Of a DNA stretch of 64,000 nt, positions 10,742 to 22,196 are shown piece after piece (positions within the stretch are counted from its first letter, which is position 1; the number at the start of each line of letters is the position of its first letter). The position numbers were made by a program, and so were the translations under genes. This stretch comes from Eurosta solidaginis. Its lineage: Eukaryota; Arthropoda; Insecta; Diptera; Tephritidae. The notes below the pieces were generated by a model, which searched no databases, was not told where the DNA came from, and was given only the letters and a program-made list of their open reading frames with translations. The stretch covers positions 149,318,941-149,382,940 of the forward strand of contig NC_090320.1 of assembly GCF_040869045.1 (NCBI RefSeq), given 5' to 3'.

Positions 10742-12700
10742 TTACACGTCTGTTCTGTCTGACGTGGAGCTGTGTACTGTCTTGTGGGAAAGTAAATATT
10801 TGTAGCTGTGCACGCAGTTCGCTATATCTGTCTTATAATTGAGCCTAATGTTTGTATCTTTGTCGACGATATGTAACATTTCTACAGTGAAACGTTTGCT
10901 ATAATGCTGTTCTTGCTGGAGAATCTTTGTTTCTTCAAAATTTGGTGTATGTGCTCTCATTTTACAGTGCATCATGAGTGCTGTTTTTTGATTCATTACA
11001 TTATGGCAATGTTTTAAATCCGACTTGTGTTGGGCAAGTCTACTTTTCAATTTTTGTTTGCTTGTTCCTACATAAACACTATGGCAAGGCTCATTGTTTT
11101 TACCTCCTTTGCATGGAATTTCATAAACTACGTTACTTTTTTCCATTTCGGGTATTTTTGATTTTGTTTTGTTGAAAAAGTTTTTCTAGGTATTTATGGG
11201 TTTGTGTGCTATTTTAATATTTTCTTTATTGTAACAATCTGACGTCGCGAGTCGTTCAGAGAGTTGAGGTACATAAATAACTGATTTGAAAATTACTGGA
11301 TTTTCGGATTTTTGCTTTTGGTTTTGATGTTTTGATTTATTTAATAAGCTTTTAATAGTTTTATCGGGGAAATCGTTATTCCTTAGTAATACAAATATTT
11401 CTTTTTCTATTTGGTTGTGGTACATCTCATCTGAACTTTGTAACATCCTTCGAATACAGCCCATTGCTGTATTTCGTATCATCGCCTTTGGGTGTTTAGA
11501 AAAAAAGTTGACGATTCGTCCTGATGCCGTCGGTTTATTGTACCACTTTAATTTGAGTACATTTCCATACTTGTTTATCATTGAATCCAGATAAGGTAAT
11601 TTTCCGTCTTGTTCTAGTTCTATGGTGAATTGTATACTTTTGTTGAAAGAGTTTAGCGCGTTTAAAGTGTTTTGTACCTCCTTTTCACTTACTATTGCAA
11701 ACAAGTCATCGACATATTTTGTAAGCAATCTCGGTTTGCATCCCAATTTTTGCATTGTGTTTTCCAAAAGTTTTTCCATTATTATGTCTGCAATCACTGG
11801 CGAAGCAGATGATCCCATTGGCATGCCGTTTATTTGCGTATATATAGTGTCGTTGTATTTAAAATATCTACTTTCCTAAATACAGAATTTTACTATTTCC
11901 ATAAATAATTGCTTTGGTATCATTGTGTGTTCTTGTATTATTGTCCATTTTTCTAAAATAACGTCAAGTGCTAATTGTATAGGTATACTCGGGAATAGGG
12001 AAATAACATCAAATGATATAAGTTTTTCGTCATCACCTATATAGGCATTGTTTACTCTTTCTTTGAAATCTAGTGTGTTTCGTATATTATATATGGAGTT
12101 CGCTGTTATATTTTTGAGTATATCCGTAATATATTTACATAATCCGTACGATGGCGATCCGATTGCCGAACATATCGGTCTAAGTGGTAATCCTTCCTTA
12201 TGTGTTTTGGGTAAGCCATAAATTCTGGGCGGTAACGACGTATTAGATGTAAGTTTGCTTCTTTCGGCCTTTGTTATAAGTTCCCTTTTAAACAGCTTTT
12301 CGACTAGATTATTGTTCCTGGCTTGTAATCGTGATGTGGGATCTTTATTTAGAATTCTATACGTATTTTTTTCATTTAAAATATTTGTCATTTTTTTCAT
12401 TATATTCGTCAATTTCCATTGCCACCGTTTTTTTACCTTTGTCCGATGTTAAATTTTTATGTTTTTATTTTTGCTAAGAAAATTTCGTGTTTGCTCCACT
12501 GTATCTGTTATTGTTCTATCTATTGCACTTTGCCGATGTGTTCTCGTGTGTTTTTTTTATAAGCCACGAGAATTTCGTGCGGGCATCTTCTTGCTGCTCT
12601 TTGTTGTTAAGAGTTTGTATCAGTTCCTGTCCATCCGCTAAATATTTGAAGAGAGGAAAGCTCTTCTTGTCCACTGGTAGACCAAACTTTGGTCCCTTTG
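10742..12700 (-). pseudogene. Penelope-like RT with GIY-YIG endonuclease, interrupted
   Basis: From right to left: N-terminal sequence in shifting frames (KFGLPVDKKSFPLFKYL; LTSDKGKKTVAMEIDEY), RT fingers and palm (LPPRIYGLPKTHK, RPICSAIGSP, SFDVISLFPSIP), then MPMGSSASPVIADI and the catalytic KYVDDLF, the thumb, and a C-terminal GIY-YIG nuclease (VYEIPC, VYVGTSKQKLKSRLAQHKSD, VEMLHI). In-frame TAG codons fall at 11876-11878 and 11186-11188; the frame continues in phase on both sides, so these are nonsense changes. The GIY-YIG domain is what distinguishes Penelope elements of animals from LINEs. This copy is inactive. Confidence 0.92.
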
Positions 12701-13462
12701 CTTTCTAAACACCCAAAGGCGATGATACGAAATACATCAATGAGCTGTATTCGAAGGATGTTACAAAGTTCAGATGAGATGTACCACAACCAAATAGAAA
12801 AAGAAATATTTATATTACTAAGGAATAACGATTTCCCCGATAAAACTATTAAAAGCTTATTAAATAAATCAAAACATCAAAACCAAAAGCAAAAATCCGA
12901 AAACCCAGTAATTTTCAAATCAGTTATTTATGTACCTCAAATCTCTGAACGACTCGCGACGTCAGATTGTTACAATAAAGAAAATATTAAAATAGCACAC
13001 AAACCCATAAATACCTTGAAAAACTTTTTCAACAAAACAAAATCTAAAATACCCGAAATGGAAAAAAGTAACGAAGTTTATGAAATTCCATGCAAAGGAG
13101 GTAAAAACAATGAGCCTTGCCATAGTGTTTATGTAGGAACAAGCAAACAAAAATTGAAAAGTAGACTTGCCCAACACAAGTCGGATTTAAAACATTGCCA
13201 TAATGTAATGAATCAAAAAACAGCACTCATGATGCACTGTAAAATGAGAGCACATACACCAAATTTTGAAGAAACAAAGATTCTCCAGCAAGAACAACAT
13301 TATAGCAAACGTTTCACTCTAGAAATGTTACATATCGGCGACAAAGATACAAAAATTAGGCTCAATTATATGACAGATATAGCGAACTGCGCGCACAGCT
13401 ACAAATATTTACTTTCCAACAAGACAGTACACAGCTCCACGTCAGACAGAACAGACGTGTAA
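12701..13462 (+). pseudogene. Penelope-like C-terminal fragment with GIY-YIG domain
   Basis: An uninterrupted frame of about 250 residues covers the RT thumb (SKHPKAMIRNT, IRRMLQSSDEMYHNQIEKE) and the complete GIY-YIG region (VYEIPC, VYVGTSKQ, LEMLHI). It lacks the stop that interrupts the minus copy at PINT. RT catalytic motifs are missing because of 5' truncation, so it cannot be a functional polymerase, but the nuclease part reads open to its stop. Confidence 0.85.
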
Positions 13463-13554
13463 ATAAATGCAATGTATGTTCATATATTTTGTTCAATTTT
13501 ATAATTTTTAATATGTGCAATTGACAATGTTTTATTTTATTTTGTTTTGATTTT

Positions 13555-13606
13555 GTCAATAGTTACGCCCTGAAGACGGTTACCGGAAGAGTAGCCGAAA
13601 TATATT
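13555..13606 (+). ncRNA. Hammerhead-like motif in Penelope 3' region, plus copy
   Basis: Same motif as in the minus copy: GTC at 13555, CTGAAGA at 13570-13576, stem strands at about 13578-13583 and 13591-13596, then GAAA at 13597-13600. It is conserved between the two copies apart from the hairpin loop. Helices I and III are not clearly formed. Confidence 0.4.
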
Positions 13607-13676
13607 GTTAGTAAAACTTAAGCATACTGTGTTTTACTCAATTTGACCTGAAGCCAGCTTTAAACAAAATAAGTAA

Positions 13677-14255
13677 TTAATTAAGAGGTCGCCAAAATCA
13701 CAATTAATTTTATTTAATTTTTACAGAATGAGCCACCGGAGTCGGGGTATATTCTTTTGTGTTGTGCAACAACACCGCTTTTAGACTTTTTACTGAAGAA
13801 TCAATAAGGAGTCTCCACTCGTTAGCCGTATAACTACGCTGAACATCCGTCCTTTATTTCATAGGACAGGCTTTATTTAAGCTTCTGTCCTTTACAATTT
13901 TTACCAATATAAAGGACAGCGTTTATCCTTTATTTTAGAAGCTGTCCTTTAAATTATCCAAAATTGCCTTTAAAATAGTTAAAGCTATCCAAAGGTGAAT
14001 TGCAATGTGCTTGTAAATACGTTCCTATCGAAAAATTCGTTGCCGTCACATGAACGCGTATGCAGCTCGGGACTTTAAAAACAATTCTGCATACCTCTGT
14101 TTCGAACAGCTGATTACTCACACAAGTAATAAGTATGTTCTTCCCTTCATAAAACGCGTGTACTATCTAAATAGTGTAAAGAATACTCCTTTAGGACTAT
14201 AGGAGTGCTCTAAAACTAACTAGTAGGTGATCCCACTCTCGCTTTGTTTGTGGGT
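13677..14255. other. Non-coding; short inverted motifs
   Basis: No gene seen. Between about 13850 and 13965 a motif gctgtcctttat recurs in both orientations (for example ctgtcctttac, ataaaggacagc, gctgtcctttaa), giving small hairpins. Confidence 0.4.
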
Positions 14256-14520
14256 ATTCCATGGAGTACATACGTGAGAGTACTTTCCAAAGTACTTTCA
14301 CTGTAGTACTCCATGGAGCCCCCACAGAGGATCAAAGTACTCCAGAAAAAATACTCTATGGAGTATCGGCTGAACAGTACTCTCTAAACTGCTCCTGAAA
14401 ATTACTCCATGGAATACCGACAAGAGATTACTTGCGAAACTGCTCTCAAAACATTACTCCTTGGAATACTAGCAAAAAAGTACTCATTAAACCACCCTCG
14501 ATAGATTACCTAATGGAGTA
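14256..14520. repeat. Degenerate about 52-bp tandem array with palindromic core
   Basis: A core like tactccatggagta, itself a palindrome around ccatgg, recurs six times with ccatgg (or a variant) at about 14259, 14311, 14356, 14407, 14459 and 14511. Spacing is 52, 45, 51, 52 and 52 bp. Between cores are variants of agagtactt and actgctc. No coding frame. Confidence 0.7.
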
Positions 14521-15017
14521 CCTACAGGAGATTACTTAAGAAAGTGGAAGAGTACTTTTAAAACCATCGCTAGAGAAGAAGCCAACCAAAATAAAACATA
14601 AAATTTATAAAAAACTCATATTAGTTTCTGTATTCACGCAAATGCTAAACAACATAAGAATATTCTTAGTATAAAATATAAGATGGCGAAAAATGATTGC
14701 CTACTGGTGCTATGCTATGAGAGCTGACCAATTCGATAACCTCTGCTCCTGCGGCATAATTTGGAGTTTCAATTTGGGGCGTCGCATTTTTTCCATCTTT
14801 CAGTCTACGCGCAAACTTTTCCCTCTCCATTTTCTGAATACGTCTTTTGCCACGTGCGCTGTATTCCATATTTTATCTTTACATATTTGGTTATAATTAT
14901 TTTATTTTTTACCAATAAAATTGTTTGTCTTTTAAATTAAATTCACTCCGATAATTCTTTCCTACACAATTCTTCTTTGAATATTTCTCTATACTATAGT
15001 ATGTATACATAAAACCC
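14521..15017. other. Non-coding AT-rich stretch
   Basis: No gene, repeat or RNA recognised. Short frames near 14666-14896 on both strands overlap each other and have no recognisable motif. Confidence 0.35.
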
Positions 15018-15220
15018 ACAAATCACACACACAAGATTGCGCATTGCACATGTAAACAAAAGATCAGCTGTTTTTTATGGGCAATTTTTACGTCATTTTC
15101 CTTTATCTCTTGTTTTTTTCTCTCTTTCTTTCATTCGGACACGCAGTCAAGTGTGACGTAGATGCGCAGAACGAAGCAATTTTGAACTCGTGAATGCGCA
15201 ATCTTCTGTGTGTGATTTGT
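15018..15220. repeat. 28-bp inverted repeat flanking about 147 bp
   Basis: The arm at 15018-15045 (acaaatcacacacac...gcgcatt) and its reverse complement at 15193-15220 match at 27 of 28 positions. The interior includes a T/C-rich tract and no gene. It may be a tiny foldback or MITE; target-site duplications were not identified. Confidence 0.6.
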
Positions 15221-15510
15221 GCATAAAACCAGTTGCGCGGTTGCATTTTATGAGAGTTGCCATAGTAAAATTTTATTATCAGTTATTTGAATGCAATATT
15301 TTACTTTTAGCAACTCTGTTCGATCGTCATCGTGTCGTGATCACGGTCGTTAAAACACGAGCAATGATCCGCTGATGGTGGTCCCCAAACCCAATGCAAA
15401 GGAGTATTGTTGGAGTACTCCAACATGAAAAAAATGGAACACGTAATCCAAAAATTGTTGCAGGGTTGTGCAACCCGTTTTCATCGCTTTAATGGCCATA
15501 AGCACGAACT
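15221..15510. other. Non-coding spacer
   Basis: No supported gene. A short frame at 15190-15375 has no motif. Confidence 0.3.
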
Positions 15511-16531
15511 CTTTTTATACTCAGCTGAGCAGCGCTCACAGAGTATATTAACTTTGTTCGCATAACGATTACCGTAACGGCATAAACTAAAAGAGATAGA
15601 TATAGACTTTTATAAATCAAAATGATCTGGGTGAAAAAAGAAATTCATTTAGATATGTCCGTCCGTCTGTAGACACGATAACTTGAGTAACTTTTGAGGT
15701 ATCTTGATGAAATTTGGTATGTGGGTTCCAGGGCGCTCACCTTGCTATTTGAAATGAACGAAATCGGACTACAACCACGCCCACTTTTTCGATGTCGAAA
15801 ATTTCGAATAAGCCGAAAAAGTGCGATAATTCATTACCAAAGACGGATAAAGCGATGAAACTTGGTAGGTGCGTTGAGCTTATGACGCAAAGTAGACAAT
15901 TTTTAAAATTTTGGACAATGGGCGTGGCACCGCCCACTTTTAAAAGAAGGTAATTTAAAAGTTTTGCAAGCTGTAATTTGGCATTCGTTGAAGATATTAT
16001 GATGAAATTTGGTAGGCACGTTACTCCTATTACTATAAAGAAAAATATTAAAATAATAAAAAAATTTTTTTTAAGTCAAATTTTAACAAAAAATTTAATA
16101 TCTCTTCAGTATAAAAGTAAATTATGTCAACATTCGACTCCAGTAATCATATGGTGCAGCAAAATACAAAGATAAAAGAAATTTTCAAAATGGGCGTAAC
16201 TCCGCCCTTTTTCATTTAATTCGTCTAGAATACTTTTAACGCCATAAGTCGAACAAAAATTTACCAAGCCTTTTGAAATTTGGTAGGGGCTTAGATTCTA
16301 GGACGATAACTGTTTTCTGTGAAAAAGGGCGAATTCGGTTGAAGCCACGCCCAGTTTTTATACACAGTCGACCGTCTGTCCTTCCGCTCGGCCGTTAACA
16401 CGATAACTTGCGTAAAAACGATATATCTTAACTAAACTTAGTTTACGTACTTATATGAGGTCACTTTATCTTGGTATAAAATATGGCCGAAATCCGACTA
16501 TGACCACGCCCACTTTTCCGATATCGAAAAG
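15511..16531 (+). repeat. Long dispersed repeat, copy 2, truncated
   Basis: Starts with the terminus tttttatactcagctgagc followed by cacagagtatattaa, absent from copy 1, then the cgtccgtc block and gatatcgaaa palindromes. It stops at about 16531 in the sequence cgatatcgaaaa, where the RTE-like LINE begins. Confidence 0.85.
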
Positions 16532-17857
16532 TGTTCTTTGCCCAGTCCACAAGAAGGGGGATGCTGCAAAATGCACCAACTATCGTGGAATCAGCCTTCT
16601 CAATATCGCATATAAGGTCCTTTCACGTGTATTGTGCGAAAGATTGAAGCCCACCGTGAACCGGCTGATTGGACCTTATCAGTGCGGCTTCAGACCTGGT
16701 AAATCTACCATCGACCAGATTTTCACAATGCGCGAAATCTTGGAAAAAATCCGTGAAAAGAGAATCGACACACATCACCTCTTCGTCGAATTTAAAGCCG
16801 CCTTCGACAGCACGAAAAGTAGCTGCCTGTATGTCGCTATGTCTGAATTTGGTTTCCCTGCAAAATTTATACGGCTGTGCAAAATGACGTTGAGCAACAC
16901 CATCAGCTCAGTCAGAATTGGGAAGGACCTCTCCGAGCCGTTCGAAACTAAACGAGATTTCAGACAGGGTGACCCTCTATCGCGCGATTTCTTTAATTTG
17001 ATGCTGGAGAAAATTATACTAGATGCAGGACTTAACCGCACTCGAACAATATACTATACATTGATACCATCGGCCTAAACACCCGCGCTGTTAGCTCTGC
17101 TTACTCCAAACTGGAAAAAGAAGCGGTAAAGATGGGTTTGATGGTGAATGAGGACAAAACGAAGTACCTGCTGTCATCGAGCAAAGAGTCAGCGCATATG
17201 CGCCTTGGCAACCACGCTACTGTTGGCAGCCATAATTTCGAAATAGTAAAAGACTTCGTTTATTTGGGGACCAGCATCAACACTAGCAACAACATCAGCA
17301 CTGAAATCCAGCGAAGAATCAATCTTGCCAGTAGGTAATTGAAAAGTAAAGTCCTCTCTCGGCGAACGAAAATCATACTCTACAAGTCACTTATCGTACC
17401 CGTCCTGCTATATGGGGCAGAAGCATGGACCATGACAACAGCAGATGAAGCGGCTTTGGAAGTGTTCGAGAGAAAAGTTCTTCGAAAGATTTATGAACCT
17501 CTACGCGTTGGCGATGGCGAGTACCGAAGAATATTTAATGATGAGCTGTACGAGCTATACGCAGACATCAACATAGTCCAGCGAATTAAAACGCAGCGGC
17601 TGCGCTGGCTAGGCCATGTTACGCGAATGAAAGATGATGCTCCGGCCAAGAAAGTGTTTCTATCGGAACCCGCCTATGTAAGCAGAGGTAGAGGGCGGCC
17701 CCCACTCCGTTGGAAGGACCAGATGGAAAACGATTTAAACTCCCTTGGTGTGACCAATTGGCGCCAGTTGGCGGAGCGAAGGAGCGACTGGCGCGCCTTG
17801 TTGGACGGCCATAACCGTTTAGACGGTTAAGCGCCAACTAAGTAAGTAAGTAAGTAT
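16532..17857 (+). pseudogene. RTE-like LINE, RT domain with catalytic deletion
   Basis: 5'-truncated non-LTR retrotransposon. It starts at VLCPVHKKGD, with NYRGISLL, YQCGFRPGKSTIDQIF and FRQGDPLS. The segment that should carry the catalytic [FY]ADD motif is deleted between LNRTRTI (near 17050) and DTIGLN, so this copy cannot polymerise. After a frame change, KTKYLLSSS, VKDFVYLGTSI, a TAG at 17336-17338, VLLYGAEAWT and RLRWLGHVTRM...GRPPLRWKDQ follow. The 3' end has a short taag tandem tail, as in RTE-type elements. The endonuclease domain is missing. A related fragment lies at 59087-59480. Confidence 0.88.
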
Positions 17858-19178
17858 GAGTAAACACAATTTGTGTTTGCTTTGCTAAGCGTTCCCCATA
17901 GCTCTGCAGCTGCCGAACGAAAATTTTTTGAATTGAGTCTGAGAAAGACAAAATTGCCAATTAAAATTTTTTTAAAACACTTAATAATGTTATGCTCTCC
18001 GAAGCGCTTTTCATAGGATATAGTGACGCTTGGACGGAAAGTAAAATTTTTTAAATCAGTTGGTCAAAATATTAAAACGTATATATTTTTTAATAATTCT
18101 TAACTACTATTGATCCTTTATGAAAGGAATTGTGGACATTTTATATTTAAAAGAAAAAAATGTTATATGTTTTAAGTTTTTTTATGTTTATACATACACA
18201 TATTTATAATGAAACCCGTTTCTGGGTAAATTTATTTCAGCAGATGAACTGCTTAAAATTGTTTTAATAAATATTATATTGTTTGTCTAGCAAATTATTT
18301 GGTACGTTTTAAGCAAACGGCAACCGTGTTCACAACGCGACAATGTACATATTTCGTAATGTCGAAAAGTATCATACCCCAAGATGATTAAAAACGTTCA
18401 AATTTAAAAGCATTTTCTGTTCGAAAATAAATGTATTATTGGGAGAAAAATGTACGTTAAATGTGATTATTCCTGAATAATCATTTATGATTCCTATTTC
18501 GAAACGCTTTTTATTTATATAAGATATCATTGTAAAATTGAGCCTTAATAATATTAGAGTAATATTTGACTGCTTTTCACAGTGAATATATTTCAATCGG
18601 CGTGGATGAGATTTTTGAATGCCATTATAATGCATTTATCCTTCATATCTCATTCAAAATAGGATACTGCATAATAATTTTATTTGATCAGGGGAAGAAA
18701 GCAAACTTGACCGATATACACCTGCGACTACGACATCAACCATCAGCATTATCGTCTGCACCTTAAAATACGGATACGATACGGGATGTTGAAGCCGTAT
18801 CCAGGTATATCAAGATAGTTTCACTTACCTGGGGTTCAAATAGCTCCTACGTATTGTCCAATCATTATGTATTTTCTGGGAAGCTGAAGGGGAGAAATGG
18901 TTGGGGAAATCTTCGTTCACGAGCACCATTACATTATTTTTGTCTTGAAGAATATCTTTTGCATAAATAATAAAGTTTTTATATATTTTTTCTTAGCTTC
19001 ATGATTAAAAAAATATGTGTATGTGAAAAAAATAAAATTTTTAATGAAAAGTAAAGTTTCAACAAGTATAAAATTCATTATTCAGTCAACAAATATATTC
19101 TTAAAAGATTCAGAAAGCTGAATGAAAAATGATTATAAATTTTTGATCACCTAAAGTAAACACATTTGATTCAAATAT
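17858..19178. other. AT-rich DNA, no gene seen
   Basis: Only short, motif-free frames. No tRNA, repeat pair or coding signal recognised. Confidence 0.35.
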
Positions 19179-19420
19179 GATTCCAAAATGTGATTGAAAA
19201 ACTATATTCAGTTTTTGATCATCAAAGATAAGCATATTTGATTATTCTTTTGGTTGATTTTTATGAAATATTAAAATTTAGTCATTAAAGGACTTCAAAA
19301 ATGATTCCAAAAAGTGATCGAAAAATGCTTTTTAGTTTTTCATCATCAAAAGTATTCATATTTGATTATTTCTTTTGTTCAATTGTATGATAACTCATTA
19401 TTTAGTCAGAAAGAGTAATT
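19179..19420. repeat. Imperfect tandem duplication, about 124-bp period
   Basis: Two diverged units begin at gattccaaaa (19179 and 19303) and share the order gtgat-gaaaaa, cagtttttgatcatcaaa, catatttgattatt and tttagtca. A partial third unit is suggested upstream near 19130-19170. Confidence 0.55.
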
Positions 19421-22196
19421 AAATTGTATTGATATGTAGGGAAATTCAAAATTTATTCACCTAATTGCTGATCTTGCATTTGAGAACACAGTTGCCACTT
19501 CATTCCATTTGGAACAAAATTGGTCCCTTCCAACCCCGTATGGTTGGCTGGTCCCTTTTTCTCAATTTTGGTTTTTCGGCACGGTTTTGGTACGTTTATT
19601 TCTTTTTCACTTAAACTGAAATAAAAATTCAAAATACTGCTAATAAAATTTTCGGCAAATCTATTATCCACAAATAATTTTCAATGGAATTCTTACCACG
19701 AAAATTCCTCTATGAATAAAATGTAACATTTCACTTGGGAGATAATTTAGGCGAGGCATTAAAAAGGGAAGTGTAGATGTTCGGGCAAACATATTGTCAT
19801 TAATTTTTGATGAAACAACGGACTTATCAGGAAAAATACTTGTTTTAGTGATTAGATATTTCGATCGGTATTCAGTTATTATACAGTTGAAACTTTTAAA
19901 TCGCTTCATTTTTAGTCTGAGTTCAAAACTCACATTTACTGAATCCATGCTCTGGTATGAAGTTTAAACTGTTGGGGAAAATGTAAGCATATATAAAAAT
20001 AGCATTAACACAATTGCTTAGTTTCATTTGCGATTTTTGAGTTTGCCACAACGCAAATATTTTAACCGTTCCTTACTAAAACCTAACTGCGCTATACATT
20101 TAATTTCATTTCAATCAAGCAAAACTAGGTTCACAACGTTTGATTGGTGAAAGACATAGTCTTATCCTAGACATTTGAAAATGTAATACCTAAAGGTACA
20201 CTTTATTTTTGTTTGTGTAGTTTGAACTAAAGCCAAGTGTCTCTTTTATTAAAATTTTATATAGGAAACCACTGAAACATCCTACAATTTTTGCTTTTTA
20301 CAACAAATACGACACTCTAGTAACTTACCGAACTGTTTATATACCAATAAAATAAAACTAAAATATTGTCCTCTTTTTGAGGTCTGGTCCTTTTTTCGAT
20401 GAATTTTGGTCCCAAATGAAAACATAGTATGGCAACCGTGTTTAAGAATGCATGTGACAAGGTTGCCTTTTTCTCACCTAAATTTTTTTTTAAATAATGA
20501 AATAGTAGTATGCAAGCGACTGTCATAGTAGTAGACATGGACATTAATATTCCCGACAGGCATTTCTGTAAAGTAGCTTAAAGAAAAAAACTTGCTTTGT
20601 AAAACGATATAAGAGCGTTTTCAGTATTAAATATTATTTAACTTCTTTCAGAAAACGTGTTGTAAGCGTTGGACGCAAAAGTTTATAAATAATTGAATTC
20701 TGAAAGCAAATTGTAAATGTTTACAAAAAACACGAAAAAACTGGTTGTCAATGTGTTTTAACATGGAAGGTATCGAATAATTTTCAAAAACGTTTGTACA
20801 TGGAAGCGAATGGCTGCTTTATCCCGCTCCTTGAGTTGTCCAAGAACTTGTTTGAATTACAGCTATACTTCCTTTAATGAATATATGAAATTAGGAATTT
20901 ATGTTTATATATCCATATATTATTGCGTGTACATATATAATATTAAAATTATCAATTGAAATAAAAATTATCGCTTAAAAAAAGTTTACGAAACTACGTC
21001 TCGTGTGTGTCTTGCCTAAGTTTAACTTTTAACGAGATCCAACAATTTGAATTAATAATGATAAATAACACGAGAAGCAACGAAGCTTAAGGCGAATTTT
21101 GCGTTGTTTTGGCGCTTGCGTTGCATCTACATCTGACTTTGAACACAAGCGCTTTAATTGCTATGTTTCAATCCATAAACAACGCAACGCCAACGTCAAA
21201 ACAGCACACAAATAATTAAAAAAAACTTACGTTTTTCTAGCGTTATCCATAAATTTTTGAATTTTCCTGCATTTTCTGAAAACAAGCGAGTTTCTATCGC
21301 CGTTCAAATAAATAAAAACACAATTTTGTATTCATGTCGATTTTGTGATCGATCTGCAGAGACGGCGGAACATATCCTACTGGAATACGACGCAATCTGA
21401 TGCGGGTACAACAGACCAATGGGAGCAGTGCAATCCTCAATAAATTGTATATCTATCTGCGGCTGGGAAACTTTTAACTTGCTTTTTTTCAAAGTCACAC
21501 TTGATTTGACAAATCACTCGATTTCTTTCAAATAAATTGCTTGTTAGCGTTAACCGAAGGTGGTAAAAACGGCCCCTGGAATTGTTAACTTATATAGCGA
21601 GAAAGTTAAGATATAATGCACAGGTATAAAATGCTTGCATGCATAAAATAATTTTTATTATATAAAAGTAGTACGACATTGGGATTTTAGTTCTGCTATT
21701 TTTAACACAGAGTTATTTTTTAACATAAAGTAAGAAGTAAAAAACATGATTAATGACTACATTTATAGGTGTTTCATTTATTTTCATTGAGGAATAAATC
21801 GTAAAAATAAAAATCATGTTATTATAAAGTATATGTGAAGCCCCATAAAAAAATCAGTAATAGAATGAACATTGGTTTATATATTACATTTTTAAAATGA
21901 ATATCTTCTAAAAAGTACTAGAGTGAACATTGGTTTGTACATTACATTTTTAAAATGAAAATCTCCTGCTAAAAAAGGAGCAAAACCTAACTACATTTTT
22001 TCATTTTCGTACATACCTACACTCCCTTTTGTGATTCAGGATTTGGAGCAAATTTTGAAAAAACTCCGAACATCAATTCCTTCATTATATTTCATTCGAC
22101 TGTATTTTTTCACGTCCTGCGAGTGCCTTCCACTTTATTCAATTTAAGCTGCCAAACTATATAGTAAACAATGGTTTTTTCTCTTCATTGTTTTTA
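19421..22196. other. AT-rich DNA with one LINE remnant
   Basis: No intact gene. Near 21840-22010 the segment gtgaacattggttt...acatttttaaaatgaa occurs twice about 55-60 bp apart. A LINE tail remnant is listed separately. Confidence 0.35.
21328..21440 (+). pseudogene. LINE C-terminal CCHC-like remnant
   Basis: The plus strand encodes SCRFCDRSAETAEHILLEY, which resembles the C-x2-C...H...C motif at the C-terminus of Jockey/R1/I-type LINE ORF2 (the last Cys is Tyr here), followed by frames suggestive of the ORF2 end. Very short and degenerate; family not assignable. Confidence 0.45.

Larger units (their letters stand above)
10528..12700 (-). mobile_element. Penelope-like retroelement, minus copy
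   Basis: A Penelope-like element reading leftward, with coding region and a 3' tail containing a hammerhead-like motif. Its 3' end is shared with the inverted plus copy to ttacttattttg (10528; mirror at about 13676). Its 5' end meets the plus copy directly near 12700, so the two copies form a head-to-head inverted pair with no spacer. The 5' end is truncated within the coding region. Confidence 0.88.
12701..13676 (+). mobile_element. Penelope-like retroelement, plus copy, 5'-truncated
   Basis: Inverted relative to the copy at 10528-12700 and immediately adjacent. Only the thumb, GIY-YIG domain and 3' tail remain. The junction near 12701 joins two different points of the coding sequence (N-terminal region of one, thumb of the other), so this is not a simple hairpin of one copy. 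Confidence 0.88.
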
